Origin: Phaeosaccion multiseriatum
Lineage: Eukaryota > Ochrophyta, other classes
Reading direction: 5' to 3'
Length of the DNA: 64,000 nucleotides
Assembly (NCBI GenBank): GCA_965112735.1
Contig: OZ218955.1
Location: 3,596,001-3,660,000, forward strand
The notes beneath the pieces are model-generated. The model had not been told where the DNA came from, did not search any database, and saw nothing but the letters and a program-made list of their open reading frames with translations. The translations under genes were made by a program, and so were the position numbers. Below, piece by piece: positions 1 through 11,750 of the stretch (its first letter is position 1; every line of letters begins with the position of its first letter).

Positions 1-88
1 CGTGGAGGAGAAGGATGAGGACACATAAAGTGAAGTGAAGATCGCGAGCGTGGAGGAGAAGGATGAGGACACGTAAAGTGAAGTGAAG
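1..88. repeat. Two-copy 48-bp direct repeat at window edge
   Basis: Positions 1-40 and 49-88 are the same 40-base segment (one mismatch), separated by atcgcgag. The array probably continues to the left of the window. No gene can be tied to it. Confidence 0.85.
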
Positions 89-1744
89 CGTCGACAGAGT
101 GGTACAAGGGAAGGAGGAGAAAGCCAAATGGAAGCGATGGAGGGGGGGAGGCTTGGGCGGGTGGGTCTCCGTGACGACATGGTGGGATGGGACAGAGAGG
201 CTGCGTGTGGGGGAGGTGGGGAGGGGGGGGGGACTGTGCTCTTCATGGCGCCTTTGGCTTTGTTCAATCACTTCGTGTGTCTGTCAGGGCCTTGGGGCGG
301 TGGGCATAACCTTGCCGTTAATAAAAAATTAAAAAATAACGTGACGGTGTATTGAGTTGATTGTTATACATCACTCGCAGAGGCATATAGCCTAAAGCAT
401 GTCAAATGCAGTACACACCCTGTAGATTCCTGTCTCTCCCATACATTGCCTCTTCCATTGGTGGCGAGAGGCATCAGCCACCTCCTCCGTTCGCCTTGGG
501 GGGGGGAGCGCAGGGCAGGCAGCACTAACGCAGCAAAACGCCCCCGTCTCGTTGGCCCAACCACATCCCCAAGCTTGGCCCCTCCTCCCGGAAGTCAGTG
601 ACTCGCCTCAACCTCTCCACTGCGGGAAGCAGTCGTCCTTCCCCCCCCTCTCTCCAGCGACTCATCACTCGTCCACTGCCATCCCATCCTGCCTGCCACT
701 TGCACAGCTGCACAGCTGTGGCCCTCTGTGTGAAGCTCCTCCTCATCCCCGCCTCACCGTCCAAAGCAAGTGGGCGAATACGGGGGGGGGCTACAGGGTC
801 GTCAGGATAAGTAGACAGACTGAGAGAGAGAGAGAGAAAGAGTCAAGCCACTTGACGGAGAAGAGCTGGCTGCTGCATCACCAACCTTTGCTGCTACTGC
901 TGAGCTGTTTGCATATCACCAACTGCTATGCTCTGCTTGTCCACAGGTCACCCTCAGAGGTGATCAGTGCCGCAGATGGTCCTCCCTGGTGGTTTGACTT
1001 GGGGAGGAGGCGCCCCTTGCAATACCCACTTTATTGTGCCTTCCAGGGCTCTGCACAGAATATTGTAAGGGAACAAAGCCCTGCCGCCCTGCTGATCCAT
1101 CCGCATCATCACATTCGACCGTTGAGACCGTTGAGACCGTTGAGACCGTTGAGGCCCGGCAAGGGTCACTCTCTTGGTTCTTCTCTCTCTCTCTTTCGTT
1201 CTCTTGAGATGCGATACGCGGGCCCAATGAAGAGTTCCAGAACCCGTCAAAAAGTCGTCGGTCCTCGATGTGTGCTCCATTGGGAAGACCAGAGGCCAAC
1301 AAGGGGCAGAGGCGGCCAGAGACCAGCACCAGCACCAGCACCAAGACAGAAATACCATTACCAATACCACACCGTTTCGGAGCCTCTCAGTCTCTCAGCC
1401 TCGGAGTCGAGCTGCGCACGCGCCTCTGAGAGCGGAGCCGCGGGAGGGGAGATGGTACGAGGGGCGGGCGGAGGGAGGAAGCCAAAAGCCCAAACCTCAG
1501 CAGCCCCGACGACCACCCACGACCATCCCCTCCCACCCCACCCCGCGTGTGGGAAGCAGGCATGCCGCACGCACGCCGCACACACGTCCACACGGAGGCA
1601 ATCCTCTGGCGAAGTTCGGGTTTGAGTTTGGGTTCTGCCCCGCCCCAAGAAAGTCAGTTGCCTCACCGCCGTGCGAACAGCATCACGTACAGGAAGTGGT
1701 GAGGGAGCTTGGGTATCCCCCCTCCTTTGGCAAACTGCCACACC
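89..1744. other. No recognisable gene; repeats and motif copies
   Basis: Open frames exist here on both strands but they are low-complexity and match nothing I recognise. The stretch 320-345 is A-rich and may be a 3' end of a gene from the left. A 9-bp unit (gaccgttga) is repeated about four times at 1117-1152, and cagcac units lie at 1323-1342. Positions 873-885 and 911-923 hold variants of the dispersed GTTGGTGATACAG motif in its reverse orientation. Confidence 0.4.
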
Positions 1745-4302
1745 TCACCGCCGTCGGAACATCACGACATAGAGGAAGTGATCAGGGTGTCTGAGCGTCT
1801 CCCACAGGGCCACAAGAGGCGCGTCCAAAGGTACCTCCACACCCTGCGCCACGGCACCCCACTTGGCGCCTACCTCCTGCTCCCCTCCCTGTGGCTGTAT
1901 CACCAACTCCTGCTGGTCTTGCTGCGGCTCCCCCTCCCCCTCACCATCCTCCCCCTGCTGTTGCTGGCCCGAGGGGGATTGCCGCCCCAGGGGGTCGGGG
2001 GGCAGCAGCAGCTCAGGGCATATGGCCTGCAGCGCCTCAAGAAGCGTCACTGCTCGGCCTGGGGCGGATGGCAGTGGATGGGGGAGGGGGGAGGGGGGGG
2101 AGGGGATCCAAACCTTCAGTTTCAGTGCGAGTTGCAGGTTCAGTGTCCCTCTGCTTCAGGGCAGGAGAGCTCATGCTACATCTTACCTCCTGCCGCCCCT
2201 CCAACTCCTTCGTGTGGGGACGATGAAACTGGCACTGACACTGAAGCCTCCACAGTTGGCGTCACCCCAGCTCCATCTACCGGAGTTTGACTTGCAGTGT
2301 CTGTGTCCGCTGCTGAAGCAGGAACCGTAGTCGTTGGTGATACAGCAGTCGGCGGACCAGCAGGGGCGGCGTGTGGGGGGTGGTAGGGAAGCACTGGTAG
2401 TTGGCGAGCGGGGCTCAACCGAGGAGGAGGTGCAGGTGTTGGTGATAGTGCTACAGGCTTGTCTGCTGCCACTACCCCTGCCTCCGTCTTGGCAATGCTG
2501 AGACTCACTGACTTATTGTGGCTCTCCTCAGCGAGGTAGGGGGGGAGCAGCACCCGCAGGGGAACGCCCTTGACTTCTTCCCTGTGAGAAAGGTCCCCCT
2601 CCCTCACGCCCCATCTGCTGCCGTCTGTGACCCTGCTGCTGCTGCTGCTGCTGCTGCTCCTGCTGTTGCTGGCCTCTTGCGGAGAACTCTCCCCAGAACC
2701 TTCTTTCGAGGCCATACCTCCCCCCTTGGGCGGCCCCTCTAAACCACCAAGCGGCGTGGCGCCAAAGCTCTTCTCGTCGATCTCGGCGTAGCGCTGCCCG
2801 TCGTCTGCAGTACAACACAAGGCAGGGAAAGCCGTCCGACATCGATGGCAGCAGACGACGAGATACAAAGACCAAGCGACCGCGTGAGTGTGTGAGTGCC
2901 GCTGGGGCTCATCGCCATTGTCAGTCGTGAGCGCTCAACTTCGTGCTACACGGCAGAGCGACGGCTCTGCTGTTGCTGCACCTTGACCTTGCACCGCCCC
3001 CTGCCGATCCCCCCCTTCCTCCCGACCTCCAACGCTTGTTCAGACAGCACCATGCTTAGACGCTCAGCGGCACGGAGGGAGCGCCTCAGCATCAGTCCTT
3101 CGATGCCCCCACCCACCCCACCCAGCTCTCACCACATCCAACCAACCAACCAATCAACCTACCAACCAACCAACCAACCAACCAACCAACCCGCCGTCTC
3201 TCTCTTTCCACATAGACACACAGATGGTGCGCAAACTAAAGCCCACAAAGGCACTGAGTGCTCTCCCTCCCTCCCTGCCTGCCTGCCTGCCTGCCTGCCG
3301 TCGTCCGCTGCATCCCCACAACAACCGTCGAGTCCTTTCTTCCCTCTTTCCTCCTCCCTCGTACTCACTCACTTGCACTGATCGCCTGCCACAGCATGTT
3401 CTGCGTGTCCTTGGGTAGGCTCATGCCCAACCTGCTGCTCCGGGTCTGCAGATACAGGGCCTGTTTGAGCGTGTTGATGAGATGGTGTCTCACTGAGTCC
3501 TCCCCTCCCCCCGGCAGGAGCTGTGGGGGTCGGTGGGTCGTGACAAGTCAAGTCAAGTCACAGATAGCGCATGGGCGGTGGAGCGGGACCGTGAGGACGA
3601 TGGGCAAGAGGAGGGGGCATGGAAGTATGGCAGCAGCAAGAGCAACACCAGCAGCAGTGGGTGATGAGGACAGTGGCGCTGTTGGGCGGGCTCACCTTGG
3701 CATCCCGTGGGGGGTTGTGGAAGTGGAGGATAAGTCTCCAAGGCAGAGTTGCGCTGCCGAAACCGGAGGGGGTGGATGGTAGTGGATCGGACTGAGCTGT
3801 GTGTGCCACCTGGGCCTGGTGCAGGTCGAAAAGGACCCCGGTGGGCACGTGCCAAGGCAGCGGCAAGCCCGTTCGGGCATCCTCCACCCACAGCTCCCGC
3901 TGCGCGTCGAGGGCGGCATCACCGAAGGCAGAGAGGACAGGGGCCGTGGCACAGGGCATCCACGACATGCGGGGGAGGAGCACCTGAAAGGGAGGAGGGG
4001 GGGGGCGGGCGTTGCGTTGGACAGCTTGGGTGATGGGCAGAAAAAGCGACGCACTGCAACACAACTCTTCCGCGTGTCCGTCTAGCGAGGGACGGAGACA
4101 TCGACAGTGGACTAACGCTTGCCTCTCCTTTGAGAGAGAAAAGGGAGGCTATCTCTTCGCTACTCACGTAGTGCGGCGGCGGGGGGTGCAGAGAGGTGAC
4201 CTCTTGCTCGTCCATGACGAACTCCGCCGGGATGAAGCCATTCCATAGCCCGTCGGCAACCCTCGACCGGAGATCCAGCTCATCTCCGTCCGGCAAGACC
4301 AT
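1745..4302 (-). CDS. ATG5: Autophagy protein ATG5
   Basis: ATG5 is the ATG12 partner in the E3-like complex that promotes ATG8 lipidation on autophagosomal or, in plastid-bearing parasites, plastid membranes. Exon 1 (4302-4168) starts with the ATG at 4302 and encodes DGLWNGFIPAEFVMDE, like the family N-terminus. The next exon has LPLPWHVPTGVLFDLH and LPWRLILHFHNPP, the UblA core. A helical exon (around 3390-3510) encodes VRHHLINTLKQALYLQTRSS. Then come GVPLRVLLPPYL, a strong donor at 2185/2184, and the last exon with VTLLEALQAICPELL and GVEVPLDAPLVALWETLRHPDHFLYVV, the UblB end. The ATG12-acceptor Lys is Arg here (codon 3431-3433). Long Q/P/S-rich loops are inserted before and after VTLLEALQ. 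Inner exon borders are approximate. Its stop is 1745-1747. Confidence 0.88.
1895..1907 (-). repeat. Dispersed 13-bp core (exact), ATG5 exon
   Basis: GTTGGTGATACAG on the gene strand, in the last ATG5 exon, read as QELVIQP within an inserted Gln-rich loop. Confidence 0.9.
2333..2345 (+). repeat. Dispersed 13-bp core (exact), ATG5 Ser/Pro-rich loop
   Basis: The core is in the opposite orientation to the ATG5 gene and is read as AVSPTT in its low-complexity loop. A looser copy is at 2439-2451. Confidence 0.85.
3156..3300. repeat. Tetranucleotide repeats in ATG5 intron
   Basis: An (AACC)n tract at about 3139-3190 and a (CTGC)n tract at about 3278-3300 occupy an ATG5 intron. Confidence 0.8.
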
Positions 4303-5134
4303 CGTCTAGGGGGCGGAGGGCGTTAGCAGGTGCGTGCAGGTGAAGATGTAGTAGGGGCAGTCTGGAACACTTTGCCGGTTGGTGACCCAAGCCAGCCTGT
4401 GAGTTCTCCCTCCTTCCTCTTCCCTCTTCCCCCCCGCCCTTAAGTGCCATCAATGATTGTCTAAAAGCCCTCGAGGTCGTGTCCCTCTGACTCATCAGTT
4501 CTCCCCATTGGAACAAAGTTGATACCAGCCAGGATCCTGTGTCGAACCGATCGTTCGTGTCGGGCCCGCTGGAGCGCTACCTCTTCCCCCCCCCCTCTTA
4601 CTATGTTATTCTTATGACGTGAGACGGGAACAAAATGTCAATTTGGAGCACTTCCGAAATAAAGGCTTCACTCCCCTCCATGCATTGGCTAAGGTGGACA
4701 ACAGGGAAGCAAGACACAGAGAGTGTATGTGGAGGTTAGGGGGGTGAGTAGAGTAGCTATGCTGGAGAGCGTCACGTCAAGCGGCTGCACAAGTGCGGGC
4801 TTGACTTTGACGCCGTGCGGGGGAGTAAAGGGCGTGATCCTGGCCAGGCATAGCTTCATTGCGCTGCAAGGAAGGGACAGCTTGACTTGGTCCAGGGACT
4901 AGAGTGGACGGCTGGACTTGGTCCAGGGACAAGAGTGGAGGCGGATGCAGGTATCAGCATGAAGTGCGGTAAAGGAGGGACCGCTTTGACCTGGGCTTCA
5001 GGAAGTCACCGCCTCTTTGATTTTGAGGTACTTGCTGAGGCATGGCGCTGAAGTGGAGGGCAGCGAGGTTCTTAAGCCGTCTCTCAACTGTGTTGTAACA
5101 GTACTATCCATTCCAGAGCATCGCATCGTGAGTC
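4303..5134. other. ATG5 upstream region / LarE 3' flank
   Basis: No gene is recognised. The stretch contains a two-copy 31-bp tandem repeat (4881-4908 and 4912-4939, sharing acttggtccaggga). It should hold the ATG5 promoter and the 3' end of the sulfur-transferase gene. Confidence 0.5.
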
Positions 5135-7185
5135 CTACCAAGTGCCCTTGACATGCGTCACCTCGACCCCTGCTGTACCACCAACTGCTGTAGCCCCAAC
5201 TGGCTGTGTGGGTGCCATCCCTTGGCCTTGGCTGTACCCGCTGAGGCTGCCGCTCTTGAAGGGCCGAAAGTCGCAGCTGGAGAAGCCCAGCGCCGTGAGT
5301 TTGCCCTGCAGCTCCTGAGCACAACCCGACGCCAGCGCTTCATGCAGCACGTCCTGAGGGATGGAAGTGGAAGGGCGTGGATGGGAGTGAATGAGACGTG
5401 ACAGGGCGAAGTTGGGCTGAGTCGGGAGGGTGTGTGGGCACTGCCACCGAGTAGTAACGTCCTTTGACATACGCCTCTTCTCACCCATATTCCTGCTCTC
5501 CAATAAGGCCTTCCCTGTCTCACCCATATGCCTCACCTGATCCACCTCCACCAGCGCCTTCCCTTTGTCCATGTGCCTCACTCGGAGGTTGTGGCTTACG
5601 CTCAGCTGCAGCGCGTCCTTCACCATCTCCTCGGCCATCTCCACCAGGCGGAGCCGCTCTGTGACGGGGGTGAGGGGGAGGGGGGGCACAAAGCACACAT
5701 GCAAGGGACATGAAAGGGCGGACTTCACGAGCTAAGCTTTCGCCTGTGCTGGTACTTTTCTTGCCATGTGTGGGGACTTGACGGACAACGGGGTGGGGAG
5801 GGGGGCTCTTCATCCGCTTCTCACTCACTCACTCATTCACTCACTAGTGTGTATATCTCTCTCTCACTCACTCACCGGGAGTAGCCTCCACCCCGAAAGC
5901 AAGTCGTGAGCGCAGACAGGGGGAAGCCGCGTAGTTCCAGTTTGGCAGCCCAAGCTCCAGGGCCACGCCACGCACCTGAAACACGCAAGCACGCACGCAG
6001 CAGGGAATAGGAACGAAGGAGGTTCCGGTTTGTGACTCACTGTCTGTCTGACTGACTGACCAGCTGACTGAGCGGACTACCTGCCTGATTGACTGACTGA
6101 CTGACTGACTGACTGACTGACTGACTGACTGACTGACACCAGGTACTAACCTCCTCCTTGGTGAGTGAGTCAATGGGTGAGCTGACCCCGAAGTTGCTAG
6201 CCGCCTTCAGACCCACCCTGGTGGGGTCTCTCTTATCGTCCTTGTTGGTGCCGTTGAAGAGCATCACGGGCACCACCCTTTCCCCCACCACCCTCCCCGC
6301 CATGGAGGCCTCTACCCAATCTGTATGTACAGAGGCGGTGGGTGTACTGCCGTGTGGTATAGCCACTTCTGGTTGCGGTTGTGATCCAGTGTGTGTGTGT
6401 GCGCTGAGGGAAGAAGAGAAAGACGACCCTTTCGAGGCATCAGACACTCTAGACGCCTCTGCTGCTACGGCCTGCAGGCTGGAGTATAAGTGCGACTTGC
6501 AGTGAAAGCAGCTCTGACCGGCGTTGGCCACGTAGTGTGCATCTTCTCCTTCTCTCGTCTTGGCGGTGACACAGAGAGGCAAGCAGCAGCATAGGCAGGT
6601 GTCAGGGAGAGAGGCAGAGGGAGCAGATGTAACCCGATCAGGGCTACGCACATCTTTCAATAGGCATACCCATTTCGATCCCATTCTTGGTGAAGGGAGG
6701 GAGGGGCAGGCAGGTAGGTGTATCAAGCGAAACGCTGGGTCGTATCACGGGATGGGGAAGAGATAGCACAGCATCAGGGATGGACGCACCTGGACCTCCC
6801 TGAGCTCGATGCCGATGTGTGCAGCCACCCTCCTGGCAAGCACGTGCTGCGCGGCAGGCAGAGCCGCCGAAAGCCCAATGCAAGCGAAGCTAAGGAGGCG
6901 GTGGAAAGGAACATACGAGAATCAAGGTCACCTAGAGAGTTACAGAGGGACCGGGTGCATCAATGACGAGAGAGGAAGGAATACGAGTAAGAAGACGCAC
7001 CTGTTGTCAGGGTAGACGCTGTGGACTAGGGCAGCGACCAAGGAGCTGTCGACCCCGCCCGAGAAAGCCACCACGTTCACGCCTTCCCCTCCTTCTCTCG
7101 CAGCGGCGCCTCTTCTCTTCATCGCAGAGGACAGACCCTGGCGACGCACTACTTCCCGGAGACGCTGCAGAGTCGAAGAAGCCAT
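5135..7185 (-). CDS. LarE-like ATP-dependent sacrificial sulfur transferase (PP-loop)
   Basis: This is a PP-loop ATP pyrophosphatase of the LarE family, which in bacteria adenylates a pyridinium substrate and donates sulfur from a cysteine. Exon 1 (start ATG at 7185) encodes GVNVVAFSGGVDSSLVAALV, containing the SGGVDSS PP-loop. Following exons give AAQHVLARRVAAHIGIELRE, then ANAGQSCFHCKSHLYSSL (the CxxC-like element), MLFNGTNKDDKRDPTRVGLK, ELGLPNWNYAASPCLRSRLA (candidate sulfur-donor Cys), ERLRLVEMAEEMVKDALQLS, and a C-terminal TALGFSSCDFRPFKSGSLSG. Exon order matches the whole family. The last 30 residues are a tail carrying a variant of the dispersed motif (5173-5185, read as AVGGTA). The physiological substrate in eukaryotes is not known to me. 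It is divergent from RF1. Confidence 0.85.
6091..6137. repeat. (TGAC)n microsatellite in LarE-like gene intron
   Basis: About twelve tandem gact/tgac units lie in the intron between the exons encoding the NGTNKDD and ASPCLRSR segments. Confidence 0.9.
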
Positions 7186-7451
7186 GCTGCGTGTGGAGAG
7201 GGAAGAAAGGCGAGAAAGAAGAAAGATGTCAGTCAATGAAAGTCGAATTGACCGAAATAAAGTCGGACTCGGGGCCTCAGGGGGAGAGGGGAGAGGATGG
7301 AAAAGCTTTAAGTGAAGGTGTGAAAGACCTCCAACCCTGCGCATTGAGATTGTGTAGGATGAGGAGTGGGGAGCAGACTGAAAGGAGAAGGAGGGAGGAG
7401 GGTGAGGGAGGGAGCGCCAGCAATAGAAGGAGGAGAGGAGGAAGCAGACGG
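7186..7451. promoter_or_regulatory. Divergent promoter interval, LarE-like gene / RF1
   Basis: The two start codons (7185 minus, 7452 plus) are 266 bp apart and point away from each other, so this interval must contain both 5' UTRs and core promoters. I see no clear TATA box. Confidence 0.55.
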
Positions 7452-10400
7452 ATGTCGCATATGCTGAGTCTGCTGAGCTTGACGGCGGGAGGACCAGCAT
7501 TAGCCACTGCCTTCATGCCCTCGGCCCCAGCGACTGTCCTCAGCAGCAGCGGCAGGGGGCTTCAGAGGAGCGGCAGCGGTAGCAGCGGTGGTGTGGAGAG
7601 TAGGGTTGTCCTCTCCTTGCACAGCAGAGCAGTCGCGGGTGCGGTGGATCTCCAACACCAGCGACGGAGTAGCAACAACAGGAGACGGGCATGGGACGGT
7701 AGCAGCTGCAGCAGCAGGGGAGCCACCAGCCCTGCTCCATCGCGAGCCAGTGGAGTCAGCCTGGTGACTCTGAACGTGCTCGACGACTTCATGCAAGCTT
7801 CCCTGGCCGGCATTGAGCGCAGTTATGACGAGCTCACCGAGCGGCTGGGAGACCCCGACGTGCTGGAGGACAGCAACCTCCTCATGAAGGTGAGCGATAG
7901 CGATACAGAGGCCCCAAAGAAGCATTCGATAATTAACAATCGTGGTCTCTTGATATTTGTGGTGTGCTTCTCCTTCTCCTTGCTGCGGTTGGCGCTGTCG
8001 CTGTCCTCCTCCTCCTCCTCCCCCCCCCCTTCCTCCTCCTCCTCCTCCTCGTCGTCGTCGTCGTCGTCCTCTTTTGCCTTCCTACAAAGCTAAACCTGCA
8101 ATTGCACCTCAACGAACTACCTCCATCACTAGGTGAGCATGGACCGGAGCCAAGTGGAGCCCACTGTGCTGGCGTTTCAGAAGTACAAGAGCATGCAGGA
8201 GGACCACAAGGGCGCCGAGGAGCTCTTTAGAGAGTCGGGCTCGGACGCAGAGATGAGGGAGATGGCGAGGGATGAGGTGAGCGAAAGTGATTAACCAAGC
8301 GATTAGCCCCTTATTGGCGCAGCGATGATCGCTTCCTGGGGGTGGGAAGATGGATGGTTGCGCGCGACACATGCCAGAGGAACGGAGGCATCGGGAGAGG
8401 GGAGGGGAGGGGGGGGGGGAGAAGGAGCAACGGTCAAGCGGAGGACTTTTTCGAAGCAGTGGCACGGCCCCTTTCGTTGTCGCGGACACTTTTCCCCTAC
8501 ACCTTCTGGGGAACCCTTACCCTCCCTTGCCCTGTACCATACCCTCTATCTTACCCCGAAACCTTTGCCCTGCCCGCCTTTGCTCTTCCCATACACCCTG
8601 TGCCCTTATGCCACTAGATGAATGAGCTGGTCGAGGGTATGGAGAGGCTGGAAGCCGAGCTCGCCATCCTGCTGCTGCCCAAGGACCCCAACGACGAGAG
8701 GAATGTCATGCTCGAAATACGCGCAGGCACGTCCATCATCAGAAGTCATTCCGTCCTCTTACATGCTCTTACGTAATCTTCAAATGTCTTTTCAGGATCG
8801 GTCCATGCTTAGGGCGGGGGTGGATAGGGGCGGGTCTGTTGCTTTGCCGTGTTTTGCGTCTAGCGTTTGTCTTGTTGGCCCTGATCCTGGCCCCTCACCA
8901 CCTCCCTGACCTTCTCACCCTCGCCCCTCACCCTCTCCCTAGTCCTTCACTCCTTCACCTTGACCCTTTTGCTAACCCCTACCCCCCTCCCTCCCCTTCC
9001 CCTTACATCAGGTACGGGTGGGGACGAGGCAGCTCGCTGGGCCGGGGACTTGCTAACCACATACACCAAGTACGCATCGGAGTGCGGCTGGAAGGTCAGT
9101 GAAGCACCATGGAAGGAAGGAGGGACAGAAGGAAGGAAGGAAGGAGGGAATGAAGGGAGGAAGAGAATCAAGGAAGGAAGGAAGGAAGAAGGCAAGAATG
9201 AATGAATGAATGAAGGAAGGAAGGACGGAATGCGCACTCACTCACTCACTCCCTTTTTTCTTGCTGGAAGGTCAAGCTCATCGATGTCGCGGATGGAGAC
9301 GCGGGCGGTTACAAGCAGGTAAGGTGACTGTCCGACGGCAGTGTAGGGTATTGCAGTGTGGTGTAGAGAGTGAGGCAGGGAGGTGTACAGAAGGGCCGTG
9401 AAGTAGTGCAGTGTGGTGTAGAGAGTGAGGCAGGGAGGTGTACAGAAGGGCCGTGAAGTGTCGTGGAGTGTGGTCTAGGGCGGTACCATCTCATTTCCTT
9501 TCGCTCAACCCATCGCTCAATGAATCACTAACTAACTAACTAACTAACTGACTTATTCACTGGCTTACTCCTTCCCTTTCCTCTCATCTCTCTCCTCTAC
9601 TCTCCTCTGCTCTGTGACTGTCCATACACCTCTACCCTGCTCTGTGCCTTGCCCGTTCGCCTCTGCATATCCAGGTGGTCGCGGAGGTCTCCGGGGAGTC
9701 CGTGTATAGCAAACTCAAGTACGAGGCAGGGGTACACAGAGTACAGAGAGTGCCCCAAACGGAGAGCCAAGGTGAGGTATATGGGTCAGTTAGAGGCGTA
9801 TGGGCCATTAGGGGGCATTGCAGGGCACTGTTGCATTGTATGGGATAGGGTAGTATCTCTCTACTAACTACCTACAACTGCGGCTGCCCATACGCCTACG
9901 TCTCCCTCCTGCCTAAATCTACTACTGCCCCATATGCCTCCATCCCTCCTGCCTACATCTGCTGCTACCCCATACACCTCCGTCTCCCTCCTGCCCAAAA
10001 CTGCTGCTTGCCCATATGCCTTCATCTCCCTCCCATATGCCCAATTGCCCGTACCTCCAGGCCGCGTGCACACTTCCACTGCCACTGTGGCGGTGATGCC
10101 CGAGGTGGACGAGGTGACTGTCAACATCGCTCCCGAGGACATCTCCATGACCACCGCCAGGTCGGGGGGGGCAGGGGGGCAGAACGTCAATAAGGTGGGT
10201 ACTGGGGAGGACAAGAAGTTGTGTGTGTGTGTGTATGTGTGTGCGTCGTGTGTTTGTGTATGTGTGTGTGTGTGTGTGCGTGTGTATGTGTGTATGTGTA
10301 CCGATTAGACAGAGAGGCGGAGAGTCTGAGTGCGCAACTGCCCGCCTGTCGCAATGTATCCACCCCCCCCCCCCCTCTCACCCCCTCTCCCTCCCTTCCT

Positions 10401-10898
10401 CCCTCCTCCTCGCGTCGGCTGGTCCCACATCCCATCCCATGGCATGACATGACAGGTGGAGACAGCGTGTGACCTGCTCCACAAGCCTACAGGCATCCGC
10501 ATCTTCTGCACGCAGGAGCGCTCGCAGCTCAAGAATAAGGACCTCGCCATGAAGATGCTCAGGTACATGCACCTTCCCGTGAGAGATGGAGGGTCAGTTT
10601 CGGTTTCAGTTTGCCGTCCTGCCACCCCTCTCTCCTGGCTCCCCTTTGTCGGAACACCCTTCTGTCCTGACGTCTCCCTCTGTCCTGACATCTTCTGTCC
10701 TGGCACTCACGCAGGGCCCGGCTGTACGAGATCGAGCTGGAGAAGCAGCAGGCGTCGGTGTCAGGCAACAGGAAGGCACAGGTTAGAGAGGAGGAAGACG
10801 GGAGGGCAGAGACAGGGGAGGGAGGAAGAGATGAAATTGAGAGAATGTGGTGCCGGTGCAGCAACTTGTGAACTCACACGAGCCAATTATTCCCCCTC

Positions 10899-10933
<35 letters not shown>

Positions 10934-11422
10934 CTCTCTCCGCGTGTGAATGTATGTCACTCCACGTCCTGACACCAGGTGGGGTCCGGTGCCCGCAGTG
11001 AGAAGATCCGCACCTACAACTGGAAGGACTCGCGCTGCTCCGACCACCGCATAGGCAAGGTCAACTCTTATGGACCTATTTGGCCTTCCCTCTTGTTGAC
11101 TTACTGCTATTATCCTACCCTCACCCTCATGACTTACTCGAAGTACTGGCCTACCCTTGACCACAGAGTAGGCAACTAATCTTCCCTCTCAGTGACTTAC
11201 TTGCTACCCTAACCTTAATATTTATGATCACATACACTGCAAACTGAAAACTGACCCTTGCTGCCCTGACCGTTACCCTTAACCGTTACCCCTATAGGCA
11301 AGAACTTCCCTCTGAGTGACTTCATGGGCGGGAACATCGACGCCATGATCCAGGCTTGTTCCGTGGTGGACCAACAAGCCATGATGCAGGAGATGGCAGA
11401 GGAACAGGTTAAGGGCAAATAA
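7452..11422 (+). CDS. Plastid-type peptide chain release factor 1
   Basis: Class I bacterial-type release factor (RF1) that ends organelle translation at UAA/UAG. Eleven exons fit: 7452-7889, 8133-8276, 8618-8726, 9012-9094, 9271-9318, 9675-9771, 10061-10194, 10456-10562, 10715-10781, 10979-11059, 11303-11422. They sum to 1428 nt, 475 residues. Key motifs are [36 protein letters not shown] with the PxT codon-reading tripeptide as PQT, and [13 protein letters not shown] with the GGQ loop, then [12 protein letters not shown] and DHRIG. The N-terminus ([26 protein letters not shown]) looks like a signal peptide followed by a Phe-led transit peptide, implying import into a complex plastid. The third intron appears to be GC-AG (donor gcacgt at 8727). 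The last intron has unusual repeated borders. Confidence 0.93.
9361..9459. repeat. Two-copy 55-bp tandem repeat in RF1 intron
   Basis: The 44-base block starting gtgtagagagtgagg at 9361 recurs at 9416, a 55-bp period, inside the intron after 9318. Confidence 0.85.
9772..10060 (+). repeat. RF1 intron with four CCCATAYGCCT motifs
   Basis: The intron between 9771 and 10061 holds the 11-mer CCCATAYGCCT at 9887-9897, 9929-9939 and 10011-10021, and inverted at 9794-9804, plus looser copies. The spacing is irregular (about 40-80 bp), so it is not a simple microsatellite. Confidence 0.8.
11051..11302 (+). repeat. RF1 last intron with duplicated exon border
   Basis: Nine bases (ataggcaag) occur at 11051-11059 and 11294-11302, so the splice could use GT-AG after the first copy or a GC-AG form inside it, with the same protein. 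A third degenerate copy (taggcaact, then ttccctctcagtgactta) lies at about 11168-11200 and resembles the start of the downstream exon (ttccctctgagtgacttc). Confidence 0.75.
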
Positions 11423-11750
11423 GCAACTTGTTCTGCTTCTACATGTGAAAGCGTAGATGGCAGCAGACGGATGGATGGCAGTAGATGGGAGATGGCTGCT
11501 TCGAAGCCATCTAGCCGTGCACCTGTCTATCCACCCGCCTAATGTATATCCCATGCTCTCTTAGTAATTACACCACACTGCTCGGGCCTGAGAGATCCAG
11601 AGAGAGAGAGAGAGAGGGCTCCACATAAAAGGGAGGGGGGGGGGTTGCTGTAGTGATTGCTGAGACCCTGGAGGGACGCAGAGACGCAGCACCCATAATA
11701 GATCAATAAAAGAGACATTCTAGCCCTTGTGTTCATGGGGTTATGTATGC
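11423..11750. other. Convergent gap between RF1 and MFS genes
   Basis: No gene is seen. This 328-bp interval holds both 3' ends; it includes a GA-rich run (11598-11617) and a short gatggcag/gatggatgg minisatellite-like patch at 11456-11495. Confidence 0.5.

Noticed and set aside
552-1625. Long plus-strand open frame of 357 codons
   Set aside because: It is Ser/Pro/His/Arg-rich with no conserved segment, and its other frames are equally open; it looks like a chance frame in GC-rich repeat DNA.
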